64,000 bases of DNA from Benincasa hispida. Its lineage: Eukaryota > Streptophyta > Magnoliopsida > Cucurbitales > Cucurbitaceae. Position 1 is the first letter of the stretch. The number at the start of each line of letters is the position of its first letter. The stretch spans positions 56,443,268 through 56,507,267 of the forward strand of contig NC_052351.1 of the NCBI RefSeq assembly GCF_009727055.1, given 5' to 3'. Of this stretch, positions 46,393 through 57,083 are shown in pieces. The notes beneath the pieces were generated by a model. The model was given only the letters and a program-made list of their open reading frames with translations, was not told where the DNA came from and ran no database searches. Made by a program: the position numbers and the translations under genes.

Positions 46393-49300
46393 ATGACTAG
46401 CGCTACAATTAACGTCCTAAGTGTTGACAAATTAATTGGAGATAACTATACAACATGAAAAAACATGATAAACACTATACTTATCATTGACGACCTAAGA
46501 TTTGTCCTAGTGGAGGATTGTCCTCAACTCCCCGCTTCTAATACACCTTGAAATGTCTAGGATGCATTTGAGAGGTAGATGAAGACAAATGAGAAGATCG
46601 GAGCATACATTATTGCCAACTTAACTAAGTATTGACAAGGAAACATGAGAACATAATTACTGCACATGAGATCATGGACTCGTTGTGAGAGATGTTTGGA
46701 CATCGTCCTCATAGATCAAGCAAGATGCTTTGAAGTTCATTTTTAATGGTCGTATGAATGAGGGGACCTCAGTGCGAAAACATGTTCTCAATATGACTTC
46801 AACGTGGCAGAGATGAACGGAGTCGTCATTGATGAGGCCATTCAAGTTAACTTTATTCTAAAATCTCTCCCAGAGAGTTTCCTACAATTTCATAGTTGTT
46901 AAGCGAGATCTACGTCGTTAATAAATCCCAAACCTAAAGAAATAAATTTGTACTGCTCCTTTCCTTCAACTAGTACTTAAAAAGGTAGTAAAAGTGGAAA
47001 GTACGGGTCAATCTACAGGGAATCTATGAAGAAAATTAAGAAAAACAAGAAAAGGTAATTAAGAAATTCAAAAAATAGAGAGACTCGATTTTATTAAATT
47101 GATCTAGCTTAGTTTAGGTGTTTTCTTAGTGTTTCTTGGTATTCATTGGCTTTTGAACAATTACTGATTTTTGCTAATAGTGTACTTAGTCCATTTAAGA
47201 TTAAGAAATGATCTTATTGACTAAGATCAAACAAGTAACTTGCAAAGACTTAGGTTGCAAATTTGACTGTTCTTGATTATTAGCTAAACATGTAAGATTA
47301 TGGAAAGACTATTCAAGATAATCTTAAATCCATACATCAACATGAATTAGTTCTTGCCCTAGAAATCAAACACATAGGCATGCCCAAGTTCAAGCATTCA
47401 TTGAATTAAAGAATTTTGGCCAAGATTCTAAAATCCAATGCCTAGAAATCAATTCCACAATCAAGAACAAATTTTCATCAAGTATTGGTTACAGAAAACA
47501 GATTTAACCTAAATTAAACTAGAATTACATACCTTAATGAAGCATTTCTTACAAGATTTGATGAAAGATGGGCATGGATGTCTCAAATATATGAAGATAA
47601 TCAAGGAAAAAGTTCAAAAAGGCAAGAAAATTGAGAGAAAATCGAGTTTGGATCTGATCTCCTAGTGAAAATGGTTAAATTTTCCTTTTATACTTAGGGT
47701 ATAACATTGCAACACTGAGGAGAGCATTGCAACTCTCTTGTTGATTCAAGACCTGTAGTGTTGGGTTAGAGTTGAGGCAGTGTTGCAATTTCAGAATCAA
47801 TTTGAGAGACGTGCACAAAAGTTGGAATTTCCGTCAAAACTCGAAGTGTCACGATGCTGAGGGTAGCGTCTAATGCTTTTCAGCATTGCACAACAACATT
47901 GGGATAGGTTTGTGACGTTGCTGGGATGCCAAATGCTTCAATTGACTGGCATTTTGGTAATTTTTTGTGTCTTCTTCAATTTAGTTGACTCCAAGGAGCA
48001 TTTTAACTCCAATTTAGTTCAAATTTCTTCTAAATGACTCTTTTCTCTTCCGAGTCGAATTTACCTATAAAATGAACATTTATGCATAAGAATTATACAC
48101 AATATATAGAAATAGGGATAGAAAACTAGCTTTTTTTTAGAGCTATCAGTAGTAATATTGTTATGAACAAGCTACTACATCCTTACCACCATCATAAATG
48201 AGCTACAGACTTAAGAGTCCCTAATGAAAGTCAAGGGATATAAAGGAAAGGAAAATGTTTCCACTTCTTCTTAAAATTTCCATAGACGTTCTACCTTTGG
48301 GACTAAATTTGTGCCTTCTTCCTCAAGCACAAAGAAATGAAAGAAGAAGAAAAGAGGTAAGAGGAATAAAGCTAACCCTACTGTAGCACATAAGGGCAAG
48401 AAAGCCAAGGTTGCAAAAGGAAACTATTACCATTGCAACCAAGAGGGGCACTAAAAACGGAACTACCCTAAGTATTTGGTAAAGAAAAAGAAGGTCAAAC
48501 ATTGTAAATACGATTTACTGGTTTTGGAAACTTGTTTAGTGGAGAATGATGATTCAACCTAGATAATTGATTCAGAGATCATTAATCATGTTTGTTCTTT
48601 TTTTTAGGGAATTAGTTCTTGACAACAGCTTGAGACTAGTGAGATAACCATGCGGGTTGGAACTGGGCAGGTCGTCTCAACACTTGTAGTGGGAGGCATT
48701 AAGAAATAATTTCTTTTGTTAAAAGATCCTTATATAGTTCCTAGTTTGAAAAGGAACTTGATTTCTGTGAAATGTTTGTTAGAACATAATTATTCCACCA
48801 ATTTTAAGGTAAATTAAGTGTTTATTTACAAAGATAATATTATTATTTGTTCTACAAACTTAGACAATAATTTGTATGTATTAAGTCCGTTAGCATCTAA
48901 AGCTCTCCTTAATACTTAAATGTTCAAAACTGCGACAATTTAAAATAAAAGACAAAAGATTTCTCCTAAAGAAAATTCTCATATTTGGCATCTAAGGTTA
49001 GGTCACATAAATCTCAATAAGATTAAGAGTTTGGCTAAGGATGGACTTCTAAGAAAGTTTGAATATAACTCTTAACTTGTATGTGAGTCATGCCTTGAAG
49101 GAAAAATGACAAATGGCCTTTTACTGGAAAAAGATTATAGAGCCAAAAAACCATAAGAAGTTGTACATTCAGACCTTTGTGGTCTAATGAATGATAAGAT
49201 AAGAGAAGGGTATGAATATTTCATCTCTTTCATAGATGATTATTTAAGGTATGGTATCTTTATCTAATGCAGTACGAGTCTCAAGCTCTTGAAAAGTTCA

Positions 49301-51552
49301 TTGAGTATAAGGCTGAAGTTGAAAATTTATTCGATAAAACCATTAAAACACTTGGATTAGATCGAGGTAGATAATATATGGATTTTAGATTCCAGAACTA
49401 TATGATTGAACATGGAATCATATCCTAACTCTCAGCATGGGTACACCTCGGCAAAATGGTGCATCAGAAAGGAGAAATAGAACTTGTTGGATATGGTTCG
49501 GTCTATGATGAGTTACACTTAGTTACCTGATCCGTTTTAGGGTTATGTAGTAATGATTGTGGTGTATATTTTGAATAATGTTTGGTCTAAAAGTGTTTAT
49601 GAAACTCCTTTGGAATTATAGAGAGGTTGTAAAGGTAGTTTACAACACTTTAGGATTTGAAATTGTCCAACATATGTGCTTGAGGAAAAAAATGGAATAG
49701 TGTTCAAAATTATGCCTATTTATAGACTATCCCAATGAAACGAGAAGTGGTTTTTTCTTTGATTCTAGAGATAAAATATTTTTATTGTCATTTGCTGCAT
49801 TTTTTTCAAGAGAACCACAACAAGGAGCTTAAGCAACACAGTAAAGTCGTGTTAAATGAGCTTTCCAATGAAACTATTGAAACTTCAACAAAAGTTGTTG
49901 AAAAGGCTAGTGCATCAACAAGAGTTGTTAATGTTGGTTCATCCAGTCAAGCACATCAACCTCAAGAGTTTAGGATGCCTCGACATAATGGAAGGGTTAT
50001 GAACCCACCTACTCGCTATATGGGTTTAACATAAACTCTAGCCTTCATATCAAATGACGATGTTGAGCATCCATTAACCTATAATTAAGTAATGAATGGT
50101 GTGGACAAAAATGAATGGGTTAACGCTATGGATCTGGAAATGGAGTCTATGTACTTCAATCCTGTCTGGGATCTTATAGATCAATATGATGAGATAAAAT
50201 CTATGGGTTACAAAGGGGTGTAGATGGTAAGGTGCAAATCTTTAAGGCTAGACTAGAGGCAAAGGCTTATACCCTGGATGAGAGAGTGAACTATGAAGAA
50301 ACTATCTCACCTGTTACCATGCTTAAATCTATCCGAATTCTCTTATGCATTGCCACATATTATGACTACGATATATGACAAATGAACTTCAAGACTGCCT
50401 TTCTGAATGGTAATCTTGAGGAGACCATTTACATACAGCAACCAGAAGGATTCATTAAATAAGATCAAGAGCAAATGTTTTGAAAGATTCATCGATCCAT
50501 TTATGAATTGAACAAGCATTTCGATCTTGGAATATAAGATTTTATACTGCGATCAAGTCATTGGTCTTGACCAAAATGTTGATGAATCATGTGTCTATAA
50601 GAAAATTATCAACAATTCAGTAACTTTCTTGGGAATGATGTAGGTCTACTAACAAATGTAAGGAAATGGCTAGTCGCCCAATTTCAAATGAAAGATTTGA
50701 GTAAGGTGTAGTTTGTTCTAAGAATCTAGATTATTAGGGATTGTAAGAACAAAATGTTGGTCTTGTCTCAGGCATCGTATATTGACAAGATGCTTGATAG
50801 ATATTTGATGCACAATTTCAAGAAGGATTTATATCCTTTCAAGCATGGAATTGTATTGTCTAAGGAACAATATCTTAAGACTCCTTAAGAGGTTGAGGAA
50901 ATGAAACGAATTCCCTATTCATCGGTTGTGGCTAGCCTTATGTATACCATGTTGTGTACAAGGCCTGACATCTTCTATGCAGTAGGGAATGTCAGTAGAT
51001 ATCACTCCAATCCAGGATTTGATCACAGACCGCAGTTAAGACCATCCTCAAGTATCTTTGGAGAACGAGGGACCACATGTTTTTGTATGGGACTAAGGAT
51101 TTAATCCTTACAGGATATATTAACTCTGATTTTTAGATAGATAGGGATTTAGGAAATCCACATCATGATGAGTTTTCACTCTTAACAGAGGAGCTGTAGT
51201 CTAGCGAAGCAGAAAGCAAGGTTGCATTGTTGAGTCTACCATGGAGGCAGAGTATATAGCTGTTTGTGAAGCTGCTAAGGAAGTTGTCTGGCTCAGGAAG
51301 TTTTTGACAAACTTGGAAGTTATTCTTGACATGTCAAAGCCCATCACCCTTTATTATGATAATAGTGCTGCTATGAAAAATTTCATTGAGACTAGAAGCC
51401 ACAATAGAGGAAAGCACATTAAGAGCAAATGTCATCTTATCCAGAAGATTGTGCATCGAGGAGGCGCAATAGTTACGAAGATTGCTTCGGAGCACAATGT
51501 TGCTAATCCATTTACAAAGGATCTCATGGCTAAAGTTTTTAGTATCACCTAG
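46393..51552 (+). pseudogene. Copia B gag-pol polyprotein, pseudogene
   Basis: Begins MTSATINVLSVDKLIGDNY and is interrupted in gag by the solo LTR at 46897-48148. The zinc knuckle near 48425-48475 reads YYHCNQEGH, a stop, then KRNYPK, so two Cys ligands and the frame are lost. A pre-integrase/integrase stretch follows with HLRLGHINLNKIKSLA and VVHSDLCG and many stops. The RT lacks the block that holds YVDD: the join near 50625 is about 30 bp shorter than in copia A. The distal RT reads RIPYSSVVASLMYTMLCTRP (50901-51104). The RNase H end is open (51241-51552, MEAEYIAVCEAAKEVVWLRK). It cannot encode an active polyprotein. Confidence 0.85.
46897..48148 (-). mobile_element. Gypsy-like solo LTR inserted in copia B gag (1,252 bp)
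   Basis: Flanked by atagt (46892-46896) and gtagt (48149-48153), a 5-bp target duplication with one mismatch. Removing the insert restores the gag sequence seen in copia A ('ttcctacaacttcgtagtaa'). On the minus strand it starts TGATAGCTC and ends CTTAACA, has a TATA-like 'gtataaaagg' near 47690, and carries 'ttaacgacgtag' near its end like the LTR at 2832-4338. No internal region is present. The source is therefore the gypsy-like family represented at 3-5.5 kb and 31.9-33.1 kb. Confidence 0.8.
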
Positions 51553-51937
51553 AGAGTCTAGGTCTACAAGACATGCATCATCTTGCCTAGGGCAAGTGGA
51601 AAATATTACTGGGCATTGTACACCTCACTAGCTTCAGGATAAGTGGGAGATTATTGGAGTTAATGCCTTAAACCTCATGGGTTTCATAGTTTGTAAATTT
51701 TTGTACACAAATTACTTATTTAATAAAATAAAAGTTATTTTATTTGACATTTAGTTTGTATTAACCCAATCCAATAAACAAAGATCTAAGTTTATTTTAT
51801 GTAACTTAAACATGTACATGGTTGACATACAAATGGATCATGTTTAAGTAATAACCTAAATGGTCTGTAGTATATGGATAAGGTTGGATACCTTATCCTG
51901 GTGATACTACGGATACGACCCACTTTGTAATTGTTAC

Positions 51938-53850
51938 TGTTGGGGTTGATGCCCTAAATCTCGTAGGGTCTTATAGTTTGTAATTGGATTGTATAAATAT
52001 CTTATTTATTTAATAAAATATGTGATGTTTTATTTGACAGTTAATTGCATTAAACCCACAAACTAATAAACTAACATCAAAGGTTGTTTTGTAGCTTGAA
52101 CATGTATGTAGAGACATACGGGTAGATCATGTTTAAGTGATAACCTAAATGGTCTATAATAGATGGATAAGGCTGGATACCTTATCCTTGTGACACTACA
52201 AGTGTGACCCACGTTGTAGATGTTACAATTGTTGTAAAGTGCTACAAATGATCTGATCTTGATCAGTCATGTGGAAACATATGAGTGGAGGTATTTTATT
52301 CAAAGGATTTTGTATCAGACTAAACCATGAAACAACTAGTCTCATTATATAACGTTGTTCATAATAGAGACTTACATTTCATTAGGATGGCCATAAGTGA
52401 CATGACTTGAATCCTGAGTGAGTTGTGAACACCTGCCTATGAAGACGGTCCTTCAAATTGTATAGGTGAGAGTGGCCAGATCACCGATTCAATAAGCCTA
52501 CCATTTTGAGGATTCGTCTAATTGGGGAGCTGGGAACACAGCTACACAAGATGGAATTCACTTCTTCCCCAAGGTCGGGGTAAGTAGATAGATTGCTCAC
52601 TTAAGGTCTAATTCTAGGCTTGAACAAAGTGGCGCCACACCCTCTCCTGGCCTAAGAGGGGTTTTGATCATAGTTGGACTATGACTTATTGTTCATCAGA
52701 GGGATCAGTGGTATTTAAGGAGTTAGATGTAACTACAGGAGCAAAACGGTAATTTTGGCCCAGTTGTACTTACGAGAAATTTTTGAAGGGTCATCGTACT
52801 GTTGATTGTAATGCGAATAGTGCAGCTGACGATCTTTAGTGGAATGCCAACGGTTTACGGATAGTGAATAATTTAATTAAAGGTGTTTAATTAATTTGTG
52901 TACTATTGGAGCTTCGAGCTACAGGTCTATGAGGTCTCTTCTGTAGCTCAACGGGAATTAATAAGAACCAATTTTTGGATTAATTTGAATTGTTCAAATT
53001 AATTGAGGAAATTAATTATATGTGATATAATTATTTTAATTTAATTATATATGATATAATTACTATAATGTACTCGATATTATAATATAAAGTTTATTTG
53101 AGAGAAATTAAATATTTGAATATGATTCAAATATTACTTATGTTAACTCGATTCATATAATTAAATTTAATATAAATGAGATTTATATTAAATTACGTTG
53201 TTGAGAGAATTAAACTATAGGTTATATTATATTGGATACAATATTAAACTATAGGTTATATGTTATATTTGATATAACATATAATTTAATATATATTATA
53301 TGATGAAGTTGTTATCATATAAATATATATTAAAATTTTTATTAAAATTAATTTATTTTATTAATTTTATTTTTAAAAACATTTTTGGGAGGGAGTTGTA
53401 ACTCCCTCCCCCTCTTTCTCTCAAAGAACATGATAGTGGGGCTGTTGGTTATCTTTATCCTTTCCCTCTGTTTTTCACAGAGATCATCATAGAGAAAAAT
53501 ACATAAACGTTCTAAGTTTTCCCTATCTTCTTCTACTCTTATCTCTCTAAAATTCCCTCTCTTCCAAAATAGCTAGAGCCCACAGCTCAAGGATTCTCAT
53601 CTAGAGAATACAACAGAATTCTTGTGGTGGTGTTTCTTTCGGTCTGAGGGATTCTTGTTGAAGAACAGTTCTTCAAAGGTAAGGGTTTCTAAACCCAATT
53701 CTATTCTATAATTTTTTTTTTATTTAAGCATGCTACAATTATCTCTTAAATGCATAATCTGTATGTTTTTGCTGTAAAATTTATGTTTTGTAAATTTTGG
53801 GTTTGGGTTCGATCCTATGTTCTGCTCAAGAACCTTCAATGGTTCTTTCA
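51938..53850 (+). mobile_element. Copia-type solo LTR nested in the 3' LTR of copia B (1,913 bp)
   Basis: Perfect 5-bp target duplication gttac on both sides (51933-51937 and 53851-53855). It starts TGTTGGGGTTGATGCC and ends GGTTCTTTCA. It is similar along its length to the solo LTR at 10699-12635, including the 'taactccctccccctc' pyrimidine block near 53400 and 'aagcatgctacaatt' near 53727. The host LTR sequence resumes exactly after the duplication. Confidence 0.9.
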
Positions 53851-55422
53851 GTTACAATAATTGTAAAGTGTTACAAACGATGCGATCCTAATCGTTCATG
53901 CAGAGACACGTGAGTGGGGGTAGCATATACAAAGAGTTTGTATAAGACCGAAGCACGAAATGATGACCATAGGTGACATGACCTTAATCGTAAGTGAGTT
54001 GTGAACTTCTGCCAATGAGGATGATCCTTTGATCTATATGGGTGAGAGTGGCCAGATTCGTCGACTCAATAAGCCTACCATTCTGGAGATTTGTCCGAGT
54101 AGGAAACTGGGAACATAGCTACATAAAATAAAACTCACTCCTTCTAGTCTTTAAGGAAAGTGGATGAATTGCTCCCTTAATAGTTGAGTAGGGTCTTGAA
54201 CAATGTGGCCTCACCATCTCATTGACCCGGGAGGGATTAATTTATAGTTGGACTATAAACAGTTTGTTCATTAGAGGGATCGGTGATACTTATATAGTTA
54301 GATGTAATTGTAGGGGTAAAACGGTAATTTGATCAAATAGTAGTTACAAACAATTCATGGTGGATCGACTTACTGTTGATTGGTTATATCCATGGACACA
54401 AAAATATATCTATGAAGAGTACAGTGTGGGTCTTTAGTGGATTGACATGTAGCTAATGAATGTTGATTAATTTAATTAATTAATCTTGTATCATTGGAGC
54501 TTCTAATATGTAGGTCCATAAGGTCCCCTTACTAGCTCAATAGAGGTAAAAATAAGAATAAATTATTGTTTTGATTAATTTGAATTGTTCAAATTAAATA
54601 AACATATAGATATAGATATAGATATAGATATATAGATATATAGATACATTATAATATAAAGTTAATTTTGAATAAGATTCAAAAGTATACTTTATAATAT
54701 GAGAGAGATAAATATTTGAACAAGATTCAAATATTATTTATGTGAATGAGATTCATGTAAAACTATATGTTAAAATCAATATGAATGAGATTCATATTAA
54801 AACTAAAGGTTATATGAGAGGATGATGTTTGAATATGATTCAAAAGATATTAAATATGTGGTTTTTAATTATTAATTAATTAACTTTATTAATTTTATTA
54901 TAACTTAATTTGGTTTTAATATATAATTTCAATTCATATTAAAATCAGAATAACTCTCTACAAAGCAGTGGAGGGAGTTATAAGTCCCCCGCTCATCCTC
55001 TCATGAAGATTGAGCAAGAGAGAATATTTTTCATAGAACAAAGGGTTGTCTGAGTTTTAGAGTTCTTTATGCAATTTTCTCAAAAGAAACTCTCCCTCAC
55101 AAAAAAATCTTTTCCCCTTCCAAAATCAAGGAGACCACATTTCCTTGGTTCTTGAATTCCAAAGAATAGCAAGGTAATCTAGTGGTTGTGTTTTGTTACT
55201 TTTGTTGTTGTTCATTGGGTTAGAGGAAGAATTTTATGTAGGAAAATTCAACTGCTCATGATCTATGGAGTAGAAAAAGGGTCTACAAGGGTAAATCCTT
55301 ATCTTCCCTATTTCTCCTTTCCAAAAGCATGCTTTAAATTGTAGATGTTTATCCTATATATTTCTTTGAGTTTTTTGAGTTTTTCAAAATTGACTGTCAA
55401 TGGCACGACATCACACGCTTCC

Positions 55423-56008
55423 CATAATTAATTAATTAATTTCTTAATTAATTATAATTTATTTTTTAGTTAATTAATTACTATTATTTTATTATAATTA
55501 ATTTATGCATATATTCTTTTAATTAAATAAATCCCTTGTATGATAGCGGAGAGGAGAGGTTGGAGAGGTGGGGAAGTTATCCCCTTTCTCCATAAAAAAT
55601 ACAATTAATTATCTATTTCAAAGTGGGTGTTAGGTGGCAAAAGAAATAATACACTCTCTGTAAGTTTTTTATTCACACACTCTCTCACTCTCATAATCAT
55701 CCAACAGAGAAAGGTTCTCTAAAATGCTCCCTCCCAAAATCTCTTGATCTTTTTCACAAAAGTACTCCCACAACTGAGGTTTCTTGCTAGAGAATAGAAG
55801 GGAAGATTTGAAAAAGGCGTCACTATATGTGAAAATGAGGAATTACTGCCAGATCTATTCGTTGAGAATTCTTCAAAGAAAATTCTCCTTAAACTCGTTT
55901 TTGTGCTTAACCTTGATTACACAACATGATGTATGTATTTTGTGTGTTTATTTTAATTTTGTGAGTTTTTATTTTTCAAATCAAAAACAAAAATGATAAA
56001 CCACTTCC
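55423..56008. mobile_element. ~590-bp insert in the tail of copia B 3' LTR, probably a piece of another LTR
   Basis: Bounded by cttcc on both sides (55418-55422 and 56004-56008), after which the last 22 bp of the LTR tail follow. The insert starts with an AT-rich taattaatt run and then carries a C/T-rich block and 'gctagagaatagaag' near 55780, which resemble the R-U5 part of the copia LTRs here. It lacks TG...CA ends. It could be an insertion with a 5-bp duplication or a join between two LTR tails through the shared cttcc. Confidence 0.45.
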
Positions 56009-56030
56009 GTTGTGGGATTCAATCCCTTTA

Positions 56031-57083
56031 GAATCTACTATCAATCACTTCTTAATTACTTTGTTAAATATGTTAATTTTAAAACTTTTGATGAATCACT
56101 TACTTCTTCTTGAAATTTCATGCTAAGATACTTCAAGTCTAATAAAGTAGGCTAAAAGTGAATTGGGTAGAAACATAACATAGGACTAAAAACTAATCGA
56201 GACCTGTGAAACTGAGGCCCAGATTAGCCATGAGTTCGAGACCAAGGTGGACCTATTTTTTTTTTTTTTTATAAAGCCCACTTTATGATTCTCCAATCTC
56301 ACTTTGAGATTTCAAGGTGGTCAAAGCTAATGAAATCGAGACTTGAGTCGGCCTATGACTCCGAGGTCAAAGTGGGCCCATTTCTCTTCAGAGCTTGCTT
56401 TGTGGTTCTCCAACCTCGATTTGAGGCTGTAAGATGGTTAAGAGTAAGGGCCCAAGTCAGCCTATGACCCTAAAGTCATGGAAAACCCATTTTTACATAG
56501 AACCTGCTTTATAGGAAAGTATAGAGCCGACTAATTCACTAAAGAAAGCCCAAAATCAGCCCCAAAGGACTTGACAGAGTCATTCCATGAACAATCTAAG
56601 GATTGAGAATATCGAAACCTTTAAACCAAGGAAAGTTCAAAATCAATCCCAAAGGGCTTGATAAGGTCATTCCATGGATAATCTAAGGATAGAGAATCTT
56701 GGAACCTTTAAACCAAGGAAAACCCAAAATTAGCCCCAAGGGGCTTGATAGGGTCATTCCATGGATATATGGAGATAGAGAACCCCGAAACTATGAACCA
56801 AAAAAAGCCCAAAATCAGTCCCAAAGGGCTTGGAGTCTATAAGGAAAGCTTAAAATCAGCCCTAAGAGGCTTGATAGGGTCATTCTATAGATAATCTAGG
56901 GATAGAGAATCTTAGAGCCTTTAAATCCAAGTAAAACCCAGAATCAACCCTAGAGGCTTGATAGGGTCATTATATAGATCATCTGAAGATGGAGAAACTT
57001 GAAGTCTATGAACCAAGGAAAGTACAAAATCAACCCGAAGGGGCTTGATAGGATCATTTAATGGATAATCTAAGGATTAATAA
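56031..57083 (+). repeat. Tandem repeats (~120 bp, then ~92 bp) in the 3' region of a gypsy-type element
   Basis: After about 170 bp of AT-rich DNA, roughly three imperfect units with 'tatgactccgaggtcaaagt'-type phrases run from 56205 to 56515. From about 56540 a second array of about six units of 90-95 bp follows, each with 'cccaaaatcagccccaa', 'ggcttgatagggtcatt' and 'ggataatctaagga'. The array breaks at 57083 for an inserted LTR and one degraded unit resumes at 59787. No ORF. Tandem repeats just before the 3' LTR are a known feature of some Tat/Ogre-type gypsy elements; assigning this here is an inference. Confidence 0.65.

Larger units (their letters stand above)
40471..56030 (+). mobile_element. 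Ty1/copia element B, multiply interrupted
   Basis: 5' LTR from 40471 (TGTTGGGGTTAATGCC) to 44595 (CCTTCA), then a primer site, leader, gag-pol (46393-51552), polypurine tract aagtgggagat (51641-51651) and a 3' LTR from 51652. It is interrupted by a minus-strand LTR (40684-42827), a gypsy-like solo LTR in gag (46897-48148), a copia solo LTR in the 3' LTR (51938-53850) and a ~590-bp insert near the end of the 3' LTR. With inserts removed, the 5' LTR is about 1.98 kb. The LTR starts match closely. No matching target duplication was found (gttta before, gaatc after), so the ends may have been rearranged. Confidence 0.85.
51652..56030 (+). repeat. 3' LTR of copia B, interrupted twice
   Basis: Follows the polypurine tract. 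The first bases are TATTGG where the 5' LTR has TGTTGG, so the terminal TG is mutated. Pieces are 51652-51937, 53856-55422 and a last 22 bp at 56009-56030 that align with the tail of the 5' LTR. Between 55423 and 56008 lies an insert described separately. A (TATAGA)n run at 54605-54650 is inside it. Confidence 0.75.

Noticed and set aside
55784..55996. 70-codon + strand ORF after the copia B LTR
   Set aside because: It lies in sequence that resembles the R-U5 part of an LTR and has no recognisable domain.
40466..56035. Target-site duplication for copia B
   Set aside because: The flanks gttta and gaatc do not match, so no duplication is claimed despite clear LTRs.
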